This document shows, in pieces, positions 21,854 through 32,477 of a stretch of DNA of 64,000 nt. The notes beneath the pieces were generated by a model. That model searched no databases. It was given only the letters and a program-made list of their open reading frames with translations, and had not been told where the DNA came from. The stretch is from Monilinia fructicola (lineage: Eukaryota; Ascomycota; Leotiomycetes; Helotiales; Sclerotiniaceae): positions 1,456,001-1,520,000 of the forward strand of contig VICG01000007.1 in the NCBI GenBank assembly GCA_008692225.1, written 5' to 3'. Position numbers and translations under genes: made by a program. The stretch's first letter is position 1; every line of letters starts with the position of its first letter.

Positions 21854-22072
21854 CCATGGATATCCATATATCTTTTTTATCTTTTATCTTTTTGGATTTG
21901 ATTTGATTTTTCTTACATTATACATTAACTTGGAATGTGGTTCGAGGGATCTCGAAGACAAAAACGTGAATGAAAAATAAGAACCTTGAGTGAACTGACA
22001 AGATTGGCAAAAATACAACCCTGTGACCTCAGCTTCAAACTGAGTATGGAAAGAAAGAATGTTCTGAAAGAA

Positions 22073-22143
22073 CCTTCTAATAGGAATCGAACCAATATCT
22101 CCGGAATCAAAATCCGACGTGCTAACCATTACACCATAGAAGG
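22073..22143 (-). tRNA. tRNA-Gln (anticodon TTG)
   Basis: Reads 5' to 3' on the minus strand as CCTTCTA, D arm GTGTAATGGTTAGCAC, anticodon arm TCGGA-TTTTGAT-TCCGG, and 3' TAGAAGG. The acceptor stem pairs perfectly over seven bases. The loop puts TTG at 22110-22108, so it reads CAA (Gln). The internal B box GGTTCGATTCC is perfect and the A box TGGTGTAATGG is good. The T stem has one T-T mismatch (ATTGG against CCTAT). No intron. Confidence 0.9.
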
Positions 22144-22676
22144 GTTGATGTTTTGATATGTGAGCTCCAGCTACTACATTATATATTTATCACACTCAAT
22201 ACGATAGACAATTCTATGATAATAGTCCGATCATGGATGAATAGATATCCATGGATATTTCGAAATCTGCACTTGACCTTTTACGTAGCGATTCGTCGTC
22301 GAGGATCAAAAAATCATTCTTTGACGTCGCCGTGATGAAATAATTACCATACACACAGTTAAGTCCCCAGGTTAGTGACTTTTCGGGATCTGTAAGTATC
22401 GATATATGTGCAACTCTCTTACGAGTGAGAGAGAATATATGGGAACCTAAGAATATGCAATCATGAAAAGGAAGCAGCGGCCAAGGCTCCAGCATCCATT
22501 GCACAGCAGGCAGGTTCCAGGGAAATTCTCGTCGTATCTTTGAGTGCCCGTCATTTCTATATTTCAATTTATACACATTGCTTCGGGAAAATGACTACGA
22601 GAATTATCTCTTGCTCTATTTGACCTTCGTGGCGCAACTAATAGATAACCCGGCTGTTCATCAAATGAATCTCAAC
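22144..22676. other. Intergenic, no gene recognised
   Basis: Between tRNA-Gln and the phosphatase pseudogene. A 120-codon minus-strand open frame at 22214-22576 shows no recognisable motif. Confidence 0.5.
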
Positions 22677-23351
22677 ATGGACGAAATTATACCAACTTAT
22701 GGATCGGAGAGTTATTCCACAACCTGGCCCCAATATCCAATGGCCAATATCACTAACAACTCCAGTATGCTCTCAACATACAATACCTACAATACCTACA
22801 ATCTCCGGCGTAAAAGGATATATAGAATCATATCACTAATCGATTAGCCTCTTCCTCAAAGGATTTGCACCCGATATCAAGAACTTGGTATTTCACATAA
22901 AGATTATCGAGTCCAGGATGATGGATGGCCTGGAAGATATATTCTACGCATCATGAAGATGCATGTGACGCGATCGAAAAGTCACTTGACGAACACCGTG
23001 GTGTTTTGGTCCATTGCGTCTCGGTACGAGTAGATCCAAAACGACTGTTTCGGGCCCAAATACAGTATTCTCCATCTCATACATGCCACTCTATAGTTCT
23101 GGGTGACTTTGTATCTAGTGGTGCGAATGGAGTTTTTGAGTCCAGATAAAGCTCGGTCATTTGTGCGTCGAAAGAGATCGCGCGTCCGTTCCAACACGGG
23201 CTTTTGGGAGCAACTTGGTATATGGCATGAATGTCATTATGATGTGTTTGAATTTGTTAATGGTGTGAAGGTGGAGAAAAAAGCCTATCGGGAGTGGAAG
23301 ATCAAAGCCGGACTGGAGATGAGTGATAGAGTCTCACACTCGATGTGGTAG
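22677..23351 (+). pseudogene. Dual-specificity protein phosphatase pseudogene
   Basis: Pieces of a DSP (YVH1-like architecture) follow one another in the right order but in different frames. MDEIIPTYGSESY and ANITNNSSMLS match the usual N-terminal block; the same frame runs into a TAG at about 22845 and then continues as ICTRYQELGISHKDYRVQDD. A shift leads to HHEDACDAIEKSLDEHRGVL ending in VHC, which should be the Cys of HCxxGxxRS. Another one-base shift leads to GTSRSKTTV, which carries the missing Gly, Arg and Ser. A third shift leads to LSPDKARSFVRRKRSRVRSN and GFWEQLGIWHECHYDVFE. One nonsense codon and three frameshifts, with the active site itself split, cannot be explained by GT-AG introns that I could find. 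The gene is dead. A small ACAATACCT repeat lies near 22778-22800. Confidence 0.75.
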
Positions 23352-25188
23352 GTATGCAATGAGAAAGGAAGATCCCATACTGCGCTTTGAAGAGTTGGTC
23401 AGCGGTCACGGAGTCTGCTCTGATGTGTACTCAGAGTTCAACTTTCAACTTTTGAAATGCTCATGATCCGATCCTTGGTGGAGACAGCGATGTGCCGTTA
23501 TGGGCCGTTCCATTTTTGAGTACTAGAGTTATGAAAAACGGTGATCCTAGACAGTGGCAGATGGTATCAGATTGTAAGTGTAGCATCAGAATATTTCTTC
23601 TCCGGGAACTTTATGCTAGTCTAAACAGACATAGTCATAATTGAAACGGCCATTCAAAGGCATAATTAATACTATTGCTGGTTCAAATGCTGGCCATTAA
23701 GATATCAACACGAGACAAAGATTTTATTTTCGAGCTGTGAATCTCTCAATGCCTCAACAGATCTCCATTAAACACAGAAACAAGAATATAGAACACGAGA
23801 GCCTACGCATACGATCGAGATCTATGGAAATATCTGTTCTCTATTTGCAAATAACCATGGAGCAAACCTCAGCTCGCATGTCAGTCTGCAAGAATACAAA
23901 CCTCGGAGCCAACCTTCGTCTGGAAAAAGAGAGATGGGTATATGTTTCCATCAAGCGCCAAAGATTCGGGGTTTCTCCTTATTAGAGGTATATACTATCC
24001 TGAAAGTTCTAGTCGATGATCGCATGTTTCAAGAGACGATACTTCAAGAATTGGGTCAGTGAGGATTGCAACAAACAAATCTAACAAGAACATCTTATCC
24101 AAGCCCAGCAGTATATGGGTGTGAAGACGTGAGGGCGAAACAAATGCATAAGCTAAGCATGGCGAGTCTCGAAAAAGGGGGGACTAGTCTGAAAATTATT
24201 TTATCGGCATCTCAAAGCCAAAAGGATCAGGATAAACGGACAGAAGTGCAGTAGGTGCGCGTAGTGAGCAGCCGATTCGTCTCGGTAGATCATGCAGGGT
24301 TGTGAAAAGGGGCTTTTTCAAAAATATCCATATGGAGAGGACAAAGAAGATGGAATGGCATTGGGGGCAAGATTTAGGGGATTTGAAATATGGGTTATTT
24401 GGTAACAATCATTTAGCATACGTCTTTATACATGCAACTAATTGTGATAATGAATTGCTTCATCTAACTGGTAGTTTCTACGAATACTTTGACCCGCATT
24501 GAATTCCTGTGTACCTAGTAGGTTGTACTAGGTCGTTGAGCTAATATGACTCTCAAGCGCGCGCGCTCTCTCTCTCTCTCTCTCTCTTTCTATCTGGCAG
24601 AACATGATAAAGAGATGACCTCGAGCTACATTAACTTGGTCTAAACGATATCGAAGCTGGGACTACTCAGTATAGTTGACCTTGGAACTCACCAGCCAAA
24701 TTGATATGCTACCTATCCGTATGCTTTCCATTTCGGTAATCCCAAATCACTCCAGACATTTATTCTCATCCATCTTCCAGACATGAACGTCTGAGATCCT
24801 TGGCGACAAGCTTTCTACGTACAAACGAATTCATTTTATCATCTCTCTGCTTGTTTATTGGGCGAAGCAGAAATGGGGTTACCTAATTCCCGGCTGATTC
24901 ATTATCTTATGAATTGTTGCAATTGAATTAATATTGAGGTTGTGAGATTGAACAAAAAATTCTTGAAAGGTGGTCTTTCGCATCTGTCGCCTCATCCATC
25001 ATTTTTTAGCGTTGGCAACTCAGCAGTTTCGTGTCCAATAAAGTTTCCACTTGACAGCTTTGCCGCGTCTCTCAACTTCCCATCAAAAAAAAAAAAAAGA
25101 AACCAAAAAAATATAACTTCACCACCTCACCACATCTCTTCTTGGTCTCCCCTACTATTCTGATTTCTGTACGCACAACTCCCTCATC
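23352..25188. other. Intergenic, no gene recognised
   Basis: About 1.8 kb. Open frames at 23737-23985 and 24302-24502 (+) show no family features. A CG/CT microsatellite lies at about 24557-24590 and an A-run at about 25085-25098 just upstream of the PQ-loop gene. Confidence 0.5.
24557..24590. repeat. CG/CT dinucleotide microsatellite
   Basis: A short CG run passes directly into about twelve CT units. Confidence 0.9.
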
Positions 25189-26149
25189 ATGGATCAACTA
25201 CGCACCGCGCTCCAACCCATAACCCATAACCTCCCCGCTCCTATCAAAGACTTGGGAGTTTCTCTGATCGGAGAAAAATGCTACAAAACCCTCCTCCTCG
25301 ACATCGACCCAACCCACACAGAATGTTTGAAACTTGGCATTTCCAAGGGCCTCGGAGTCGGAATCATCGCAGCCTCGTCCATTGTCAAGATTCCCCAACT
25401 CCTCAAACTCATCTCCTCCAAATCCTCCTCCGGAATATCCTTCCTCTCCTACCTCCTCGAGACATCCGCCTACATCATTTCCCTCGCCTACAACTACCGA
25501 TCCGAATTCCCATTCAGCACATATGGCGAAACTGCCCTTATCATGGTGCAGAATGTGGCGATTGCCGTGTTGGTCTTGAAGTACAGTGGACGAGCTAGCA
25601 CAGCGGCTCTTTTCGTGGCAGGATTGGCTGCAAGTGCCGTTACGTTATTCAGTGGAAATATCTTGGACATGCAACAATTAGCGTACTTGCAAGCGGGAGC
25701 GGGAGTCTTGGGAGTCGCAAGCAAATTGCCACAGATCTTGACTGTCTGGCAAGAGGGAGGAACAGGGCAGCTGAGCGCTTTCGCCGTAAGTTTTCATTCT
25801 GTTGTCTAATCTAACGCGTCGAGGTGACATCGTGCTGATGCTCGGTTTTCAGGTCTTCAACTACCTCGCCGGGTCTCTCTCCAGAATCTTCACGACTCTC
25901 CAGGAAGTAGACGATAAGCTTATTCTCTACGGATTCATTGCCGGATTTGCCCTAAACGCCATCCTGGCTCTACAAATGGTCTATTACTGGAACTCCCCCA
26001 GCAAGACGAAGAGCAAGAAGAACAAGAGCAAGAAGTCCTCGACTGGAAAGCAAAAGGAGAAGGTCTCTGTTGCAGCCTCTCCTGCCGCAACCACCACCCA
26101 ATCGCAGAAGAGCACAGCTAAAAGCCCTAGCACCCGTAGACGTGGATAG
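25189..26149 (+). CDS. mpdu1: MPDU1-like PQ-loop membrane protein
   Basis: Two exons, 25189-25785 and 25853-26149, joined over a 67-base GTAAGT...CAG intron in phase 0, giving 297 residues. Two PQ-loop motifs are visible: VKIPQLLKLISSKSSSGISF at about residue 67 and SKLPQILTVWQEGGTGQLSA at about 180, set among seven or so hydrophobic segments. This is the arrangement of mannose-P-dolichol utilization defect 1 (MPDU1/Lec35), an ER membrane protein required for use of dolichol-linked mannose and glucose in N-glycosylation, GPI synthesis and O-mannosylation. The last 45 residues are a Lys/Ser-rich cytosolic tail ending TRRRG. Start is the first ATG, matching the family's length (about 240-300). 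Confidence 0.9.
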
Positions 26150-27945
26150 ATAGCTATGGGGAATATCTCATTAAATTTCTTCTTTACTTGACTCCTGCTA
26201 GGTGCAGTTGAAGTCCTTTTTAGTTTCATGGGTGAGTAGATGGATCAATCTAATCTAACTGTCCTCAATCCTGCTACATGTGATCTGCGTAATGATTGCA
26301 TCATTTCTTGATCTTGCCACAGCCACAGCTAGCACCCGTACACCCCTCCTCAGCTCATGTCCAGTTAAGCCTGTCCCCCAAGGTCCCGCAGAAATCCAAA
26401 CAAGGTGTAGAATTCTGAAGAGTCCCGACATTTGTAGAAAGCTTGGCATGTTCAAGACAGATGCAGACTTTTCCCTTCCTCAACTCAACTCATTCCACCC
26501 GATGAAACTTCTACGTTTCCCCTTGGAAACCCCCCTTCCCTTCTTTTCGTGAATCCAGGCCGCCTTGACTTTGGTTAGCACACTGCTCTTCTAATTTAAG
26601 TCCATGCCAGAGCTGCACTTGCTTCATCAAATAAGCTATCCCACTTCCGTCTTCTCTAGAATTCATGATCCCGTTAACCGGCACGCTTATCGCCCGTCTG
26701 ATAAATTTTAACTATTTCGTCTATTGACTTCCAGCTCAAAACCATAAATCCAAGAACCATGTTATTTCGACGTGATGCTGAAGTGGAAGAGTGTGCAGTG
26801 GCAATACCAACACACAAACCACCAAAGAGAAGGAACAGGAAACAAACAGACGGTGCGCATCAACCACATATAGGAGCAGACGACAAGGCAGCGCAGCGCA
26901 GCCAGATCCAGTACCAGTCCCGCAACCCTATCCCTCACCCCTCCCACATCAAAACAGTGGACAAGCACTCACTCATCCCACATCGCACAACCCTACCCAT
27001 TTCCCATCCCAAGATTCCCAAGCACCCGCCATGATTCGCATGGAGCAATACTACCTCCTTGACTCGCAGCCCAATGCCACCCCGCTGAAACAGCCATGTG
27101 GAGCGCTCCCAACGGTGGCAGAGCGAGAATTCGAAGAGCTTCTCATCAGGCCGCCGCATGAATCTTGTGGGTATGCAATAGATGTTTTTGGTCTGCGGCT
27201 GGTTGAGGGGTTTGTGTGCGGTGAAGCGAGATGGGGTGGATGTGAGATGCGTGATTTGGGAATAGACATCACAGGGCCGGGGCTACAGCTTTGAGGAGAC
27301 AATCTGATTGATACAGTGTTGACAGGTTGTCGAGGAAGTTGAAAAATATGGTGGTATTTGAGACGGGGGGAAGGTGATGGAGTGAGGTCATGGGAGGGGG
27401 GTTGTTGAGGTGGATTTGTTCGAGTTTCGTGGGTTGGGTAGGATTGGATTCTGTGCGTGTCTCGTATTTTGTTTTCGGGGTCGCGGTGGCTCTTCTTCTG
27501 GCTGTTGAGGCGTTTAGAGGTGTCCTATCGTTGATCGGACGGAATAGACTAATGAACTGATGAGAGATTTCTTGGAGGGTTATCGTGTTTTGTTATTAAA
27601 CTCTGCTGTCGCAAATAAGTGGGCAGGCTATGTGTATATACCTATTTACAATTACTACTGCTGTAACTTGACGGTGCGATCTACTCGTCCTTGTCTAAAG
27701 CTGACTTCCGGCCACGGCATGTGAGCAGTCTTGTTTTCTGATGTCCAATAATGATGGTGACTAGATCTTCCAACGTGGAGTATTTTATCGGCCTTCACCG
27801 GACGGTATTCTGCCACTGGACCATCAGGCGCTTTTGTAGGCCGGAACAAAAGTGCACCCTATAACACAACATTAAGTCGCCTGAAATTGGTGATGCGCCA
27901 ACACAGAATAACATCTGGTGTCTGGTGCCACACACTGGCATACCC
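26150..27945. other. Intergenic with weak coding hints
   Basis: Between the convergent PQ-loop and Mediator genes. A plus-strand frame at 26791-27294 (or from the ATG at 27031) has no recognisable family. On the minus strand, 27849-27655 is an open stretch that could follow a splice acceptor (GTTATAG) at about 27850 and reads GALLFRPTKAPDGPVAEYRP before ending in VKLQQ; it looks exon-like, but I found no in-frame upstream exon. Neither is called as a gene. Confidence 0.35.
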
Positions 27946-28705
27946 TCATATAATGCCACTGGTAGCAAATCTCAAGATCTCGTCTTTGCTCCTCACTCTC
28001 CCGTCCTTCCTAGTAATCGCCTTCTCTGGCGCCTTTTTCTTCTCGGCACTTTTACTCATTCCTCCCATGTCCTCATCATCACCATCCTCATCCTCATCTT
28101 CCTCATCACTCTCCTCCTCATCTTTCAGCCCCGTATTAACATTTTCCACCCCGTTTTCTCTCTCTTCTGCCGTATACTCATCACCGGCCTCATTCAGTGC
28201 ATATTCCCTTATCCTCGGCCCAATCCATTCCGCCGCCCATTTCCAGGTTTCCTCAATATCTCTCTGATTGCCTCCCTCGCCTATACTATCTATCTGTAAG
28301 TTTCGACCCTCGTCTACCCAAGTCTCGACTTGCGGTTCTAGTTTCTTGCGTAGTAATTGTAGAAGAAGCCCTTCTTGTGTGCGGCCCGGGAAATTTGTAG
28401 AGGGGAACGCGACAACTCGCGAGAGTATGTCGCTGTTGGCGGCAAGATGATCGATTACAGATTGGATATTTGTGCTTAGGATGGACGATGACATCATCAC
28501 CGAGGAGCTGTATATCAATGGGTTAGTATGCATGCGCAATGCGGAATGCGACAAGTAAGGTATAAAGTACGAACTATTCAGGCAGAGGTGCGCCTCTTTG
28601 GAAATCGGCCTTCAGAGATGCGATATTCGATGTCAAATGTAAGAGACGCTGACGAGTCTGCTCGAGAGCTTTAAGGTCTTCTTGTTGAAGAGCGGGTTGT
28701 GCCAT
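27946..28705 (-). CDS. med8: Mediator complex subunit 8
   Basis: Two exons, 28705-28575 and 28507-27946. The intron uses GTTCGT with a perfect TACTAAC branch point and an ATACAG acceptor, phase 2, giving 230 residues. The first exon encodes MAQPALQQEDLKALEQTRQR and LLHLTSNIASLKADF, the usual MED8 N-terminus; the second carries LSTNIQSVIDHLAANSDILS and FPGRTQEGLLLQLLRKKLEP, the family signature. A long acidic stretch (DEEESDEEDEDEDGDDED) and a short basic end follow. MED8 sits in the head module of Mediator and links transcription factors to RNA polymerase II in the nucleus. Using the in-frame ATG at 28554 without the first exon would lose the conserved N-terminus. Confidence 0.92.
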
Positions 28706-29266
28706 TGTTGTGATTTTGGATCGTTGTCGCAAGATTGATCAATATGCATAAGATCGATCATTCTGTAATTCATTCATACAGTATTGCTTTGATGCTTTAT
28801 TTCACTCCAGGGCCTGTTGGATTGGTCCGTGGGCTTTTAGCGTCTGAAGAAGGCTGCGGGGGTTAGCGGACTTTTACGGTGCTGGGGTTGGAATATCACT
28901 AAGAACAAAACTTTATCAATTGTCTGATAATCTAATCTAATCTAATCTGATCTAATCTAATCTAATTTACTCCAGTACTCTTCTATCCTTTCACCCATCC
29001 GTACTTCCACCATATATATAATGTTATATATATACAACAGTCAATCTATGAACTTCAACGTCATATCGAAATGATGTTGAAGTGAGATTGAATCGAGCTC
29101 AATTATTAGATTAATCGACGGAATATAAGTTACAAGGAAAGGACGACTTGACGAAAAGATCTGATACGTATACAGTATGTACGGAGTAGGTATTCATCTA
29201 TCTTTACTTTCCTTATTCAACTCTCAAAGAACCTCCACTGCATTCAACAGGCACTTGAACATCTCT
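28706..29266. other. Intergenic with TCTAA repeats
   Basis: The med8 promoter side and the 3' flank of the VIT/VWA gene. A TCTAA tandem tract lies at about 28931-28968 and one TACGGAGTA at 29180-29188. Confidence 0.6.
28931..28968. repeat. TCTAA microsatellite
   Basis: About eight tandem five-base units with one substitution (TCTGA). Confidence 0.85.
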
Positions 29267-32080
29267 TCAAGCCGAACCGTTCATCAGAGCCTTAGAACCA
29301 GCGTTTATGTTGGCTTTCATCACAATCTCCATAGCTGCTTTCTTCATCTCCTCAATGGCCTGTACAGAATTTGCCTCCATGCTATTCAACCATGCCTTGG
29401 CCTTAACCACAACCAACCCTACAATATCCGCCTTTCTATTCATTGTATGCTCAAGGACGCTTAGAACAATAAGTGTAATCCACAGCTTTCTTGCAGTAGC
29501 ATTGCTTTTAACGTCGTAGACATCTTGAGGAACCTTAAAGCAAAGGACGCGCTCAATTCCTGATAAGTTGATCCAGGTACCATCAGATTGTTGGAAGTCG
29601 ATGATCTTCAATATTCTCTCTGCCGATAGAGCGGTGGTACAATCCTTCTTAATGGCTGTGCTTGCTAGCCGTATAGCTCTGGTTCGTGGTCGTACAGCCA
29701 TACGGGAGGTTGCCATTTCGTAATTCTCGGAATCTGCAGGTCTTGTCATTCTTTTGAATTGCGCTTGATATCCTGGTGGCTGTGGGTTTTGAGCGGCGGG
29801 CTCCTGCCTCATTCTTTCGTTAGATTGAGCTTCATATTCGCTCGATTGTGCATTTCCGGTGACGAAGAAATCGAATTGTTGAAACTCTTCCTTTTCAGTG
29901 CTCTCAGCACTATCTTCTATGACAGCTACGAAGGAGCACCATCTGTTTGCAATTTGAAATTGCTTTCCCAGGCGCACAGCCTCCCGCTTCACAATTTCAG
30001 CGATCTGGGATGAATAGCGATCTTTTAGATAGCCACCATTGCCGTCTTTCGCGTTGTAAATCCAACCTCTACCTTCCTCGAGGTCTTGGGTAACTTTTCT
30101 AACTGCTAGCTCATGTATAGTGTTCGCTGGTACTGGAAGTATCTCGATCGGGATGTATAACTCGACGGGGCCATTTGCAGATGTACCTCTCAAAACTACG
30201 GCTGTTGGGTTGCGCTTTATGGTTTCCGGAGACATCAATAAATAAACCACTGTGTTGATTCCTGGGAACAAGGAAGGAATCTTGTATGGGGCTTGCAGGA
30301 GCTTTGGAATTGGTATATACGGTAGCGGCTTAGGAAGTGCATTGTTTATCAGTGCGCATGCATCTCCGACGTCTTCAACGGTAGGATTGAACAAAGAGAT
30401 TGCAGGAAGCTGATTTTGGTCCAGTTCCTCAATTCTCTCTCCCATGTCTGACAGAAGAAGCCTCATGCTGTCTGTGACTCTTTCTATGTCATCGCCATCA
30501 TCACTTTCTTCTGATTCGTATTCGATTTCCATGGTGTAGTCCGTGATATGCGGGTAAAGTGCGCCGCGCAGCATCCGAGTAACATTTCTCTCCATACTTT
30601 CAGCCCTTACATTCTGCGGGAAACCATTTCCTGCTCGAGCAATCCCATTGATCAAAGCATGTGAAGAGTTAATGCCTATGCCAAGTGGAAAGACTCTTAT
30701 CGCTCCCTGGCTCTTCTTCACTTCATCGTTGAGGTACTCGAAACATCCTGACTGCTGCCATATTTCCCCATCTGTAATGAGTATTATTTCCAGTGGCATA
30801 TTCGTGAATCGATTTTCGATTGTGGCAGTAAGTGCCTTCAATATATTGGTACTCCCCAAAACTGCTTGGAAATTTTTGACTCGCTGGAGAGCTTCTTCCA
30901 AGCTATCCGATGTAGACTGTTTCGACTTTGGCCATAGAAAATTACAGTTTGTGCCAAAAGAGCAGATATTGAAATGCGTTCCCATAGGTAAAGATTTCAA
31001 CAAAAACTTCATTGTTAAATTTAGCGTTACCATATTGTTTTCCATGCTTCCACTTCTATCAACCACAAAAACAATTTCTGGATGGTGGGCTGGCAAAGTA
31101 AATTTCGGAACCAATGAAACCATTAATGCCCGGTGATTGGAAATGGTGCTGTGAGTCTCGAGCATGGCTTTGGGGTTTCCCAAATCCTTGACATTGAGTA
31201 AGAGAATGAAGTCTTGTTTCAAGGCTGCACTTTCTTGAGCCAGCGTAGCTGAAGCCATGTTCACATCTCGATTTCCACTCGCAGACGATAAAGCACCGAT
31301 TGTGACAGCGATGGGGTGAGAAGGTGACGTCAATCCATCGATACGCATACTCTTCCACATCAGTATATCAACTGTGATCTTCATTCCCCCCTTTGTAGTT
31401 ACACCAGGGCCTGCCGATGAAGTTCCAGCCCACCCATATCTCGGTGCCACTTTGGTCGGGATGACTAGCTTTACCAAATCTCCACCTTCCATCCTCAACT
31501 CCCCGATGTATTCGATCTCCACCACTACGTTTTGCCCGCCCGGAATATTGCCCAGCGAAGTGCTAAAAACATCACTTGCTTGGGCATTTTGTTCAAGTAT
31601 TCCTGCCGTCTCTCCTCTATTCTTGGCTTCATCGTATATCTTCTTTGCAGATGCCTTTTCCCGAACGACTCCTGAGAGCTTTCTGTTGCCAATAGTACAC
31701 GTGAACTTAATGATACTGATTCCATCATAAAGAGGAAATTGATAATTACACGATGGGATATTTTCTTTGGAACGATTATCGAAAACTTGAATGAGGACGG
31801 TATGTAAAGCTGTGGCTTTGATGGTAGTGTGTATAGAAGTCGATACGAGAGGTAGATTTCTAGCATAAGGCTCTTGATTTAGCTTGTAGGATATGCCATA
31901 GTGTGCCATCTTGGTCGGTATGAATCTTTCTGATCGGTGAGATTTGACTTCTGATGATGGAAAGATTTTGGCTGTGATTGTTGATGGGAAAGTTTGGTTA
32001 GGCTGTTCTACAGACCTGACGATGTCTGCTTTATACAATCCAGGGAGATTGCTGACTAGGTTTGGCTTCATCAAGAACAT
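29267..32080 (-). CDS. VIT and von Willebrand A domain protein
   Basis: Intronless, up to 937 residues. A VIT domain lies at about residues 58-200 (SIHTTIKATALHTVLIQVF, FTCTIGNRKLSGVVREK, FSTSLGNIPGGQNVVVEIEY), followed by a VWA domain from about 330 (EIVFVVDRSGSMENNM), whose DRSGSM is an intact MIDAS metal site (Asp at about 340). The C-terminal half contains an 80-residue block (LSAERILKIIDFQQSDGTWI) like the end of PARP4/inter-alpha-trypsin-inhibitor-type proteins. No signal peptide, so probably cytosolic; the function of fungal members is poorly known, likely protein-protein binding. The start is uncertain: the first ATG adds 57 residues without family likeness, and the ATG at 31909 (MAHYGISYKLN) fits relatives better. 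Confidence 0.88.
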   Translation of the reverse strand: MFLMKPNLVSNLPGLYKADIVRSVEQPNQTFPSTITAKIFPSSEVKSHRSERFIPTKMAHYGISYKLNQEPYARNLPLVSTSIHTTIKATALHTVLIQVFDNRSKENIPSCNYQFPLYDGISIIKFTCTIGNRKLSGVVREKASAKKIYDEAKNRGETAGILEQNAQASDVFSTSLGNIPGGQNVVVEIEYIGELRMEGGDLVKLVIPTKVAPRYGWAGTSSAGPGVTTKGGMKITVDILMWKSMRIDGLTSPSHPIAVTIGALSSASGNRDVNMASATLAQESAALKQDFILLLNVKDLGNPKAMLETHSTISNHRALMVSLVPKFTLPAHHPEIVFVVDRSGSMENNMVTLNLTMKFLLKSLPMGTHFNICSFGTNCNFLWPKSKQSTSDSLEEALQRVKNFQAVLGSTNILKALTATIENRFTNMPLEIILITDGEIWQQSGCFEYLNDEVKKSQGAIRVFPLGIGINSSHALINGIARAGNGFPQNVRAESMERNVTRMLRGALYPHITDYTMEIEYESEESDDGDDIERVTDSMRLLLSDMGERIEELDQNQLPAISLFNPTVEDVGDACALINNALPKPLPYIPIPKLLQAPYKIPSLFPGINTVVYLLMSPETIKRNPTAVVLRGTSANGPVELYIPIEILPVPANTIHELAVRKVTQDLEEGRGWIYNAKDGNGGYLKDRYSSQIAEIVKREAVRLGKQFQIANRWCSFVAVIEDSAESTEKEEFQQFDFFVTGNAQSSEYEAQSNERMRQEPAAQNPQPPGYQAQFKRMTRPADSENYEMATSRMAVRPRTRAIRLASTAIKKDCTTALSAERILKIIDFQQSDGTWINLSGIERVLCFKVPQDVYDVKSNATARKLWITLIVLSVLEHTMNRKADIVGLVVVKAKAWLNSMEANSVQAIEEMKKAAMEIVMKANINAGSKALMNGSA

Positions 32081-32477
32081 TCAGTTGAAACCACTCACTT
32101 CTTGTTTGGATATTGGTTGAAAGGATGGAAAACGGCAGCTCTTCATTTCTCTCTTACACTTTTCTAGGTCGTTTGAATTGCTGTCTCATTCTCTAAGGCA
32201 TGCTCTACCATGCTCTACCATGCTTAACCTCTTTCCAAGCGAGAGGTGTTTCTAGTTGATGCTATGTGATGATAACCTTGCTGCATTGATCGCAACACCT
32301 TTAACATGTATGGGAAAACGTAGCATCATTCTCTCAATATACATTGCATGAAAGAGCCTCCGTCATAATATGAGAATCAAATTGTGAGTATCTAATGCTT
32401 CAATCATTCTATCTTTTGTCTGTTTTGGCATATGCCGCCTCCCGCCGTGCTTTCGTCCTTCTGAAGCCAAAATCCCG
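32081..32477. other. Intergenic, no gene seen
   Basis: Short gap between two minus-strand genes. Contains three near-copies of CATGCTCTAC at about 32199-32230. Confidence 0.6.

Larger units (their letters stand above)
21501..22072. other. Promoter-side region with AAAAT repeats and inverted repeat
   Basis: Upstream of the transcription factor. Contains an AAAAT/AAGAT tandem tract at about 21598-21647 and an inverted repeat around 21800-21853 listed separately. No gene seen. Confidence 0.6.

Noticed and set aside
26791..27294. Plus-strand 167-codon frame
   Set aside because: Its first half is low-complexity Gln/Pro/Ser, the start is not an evident one, and no domain is recognisable.
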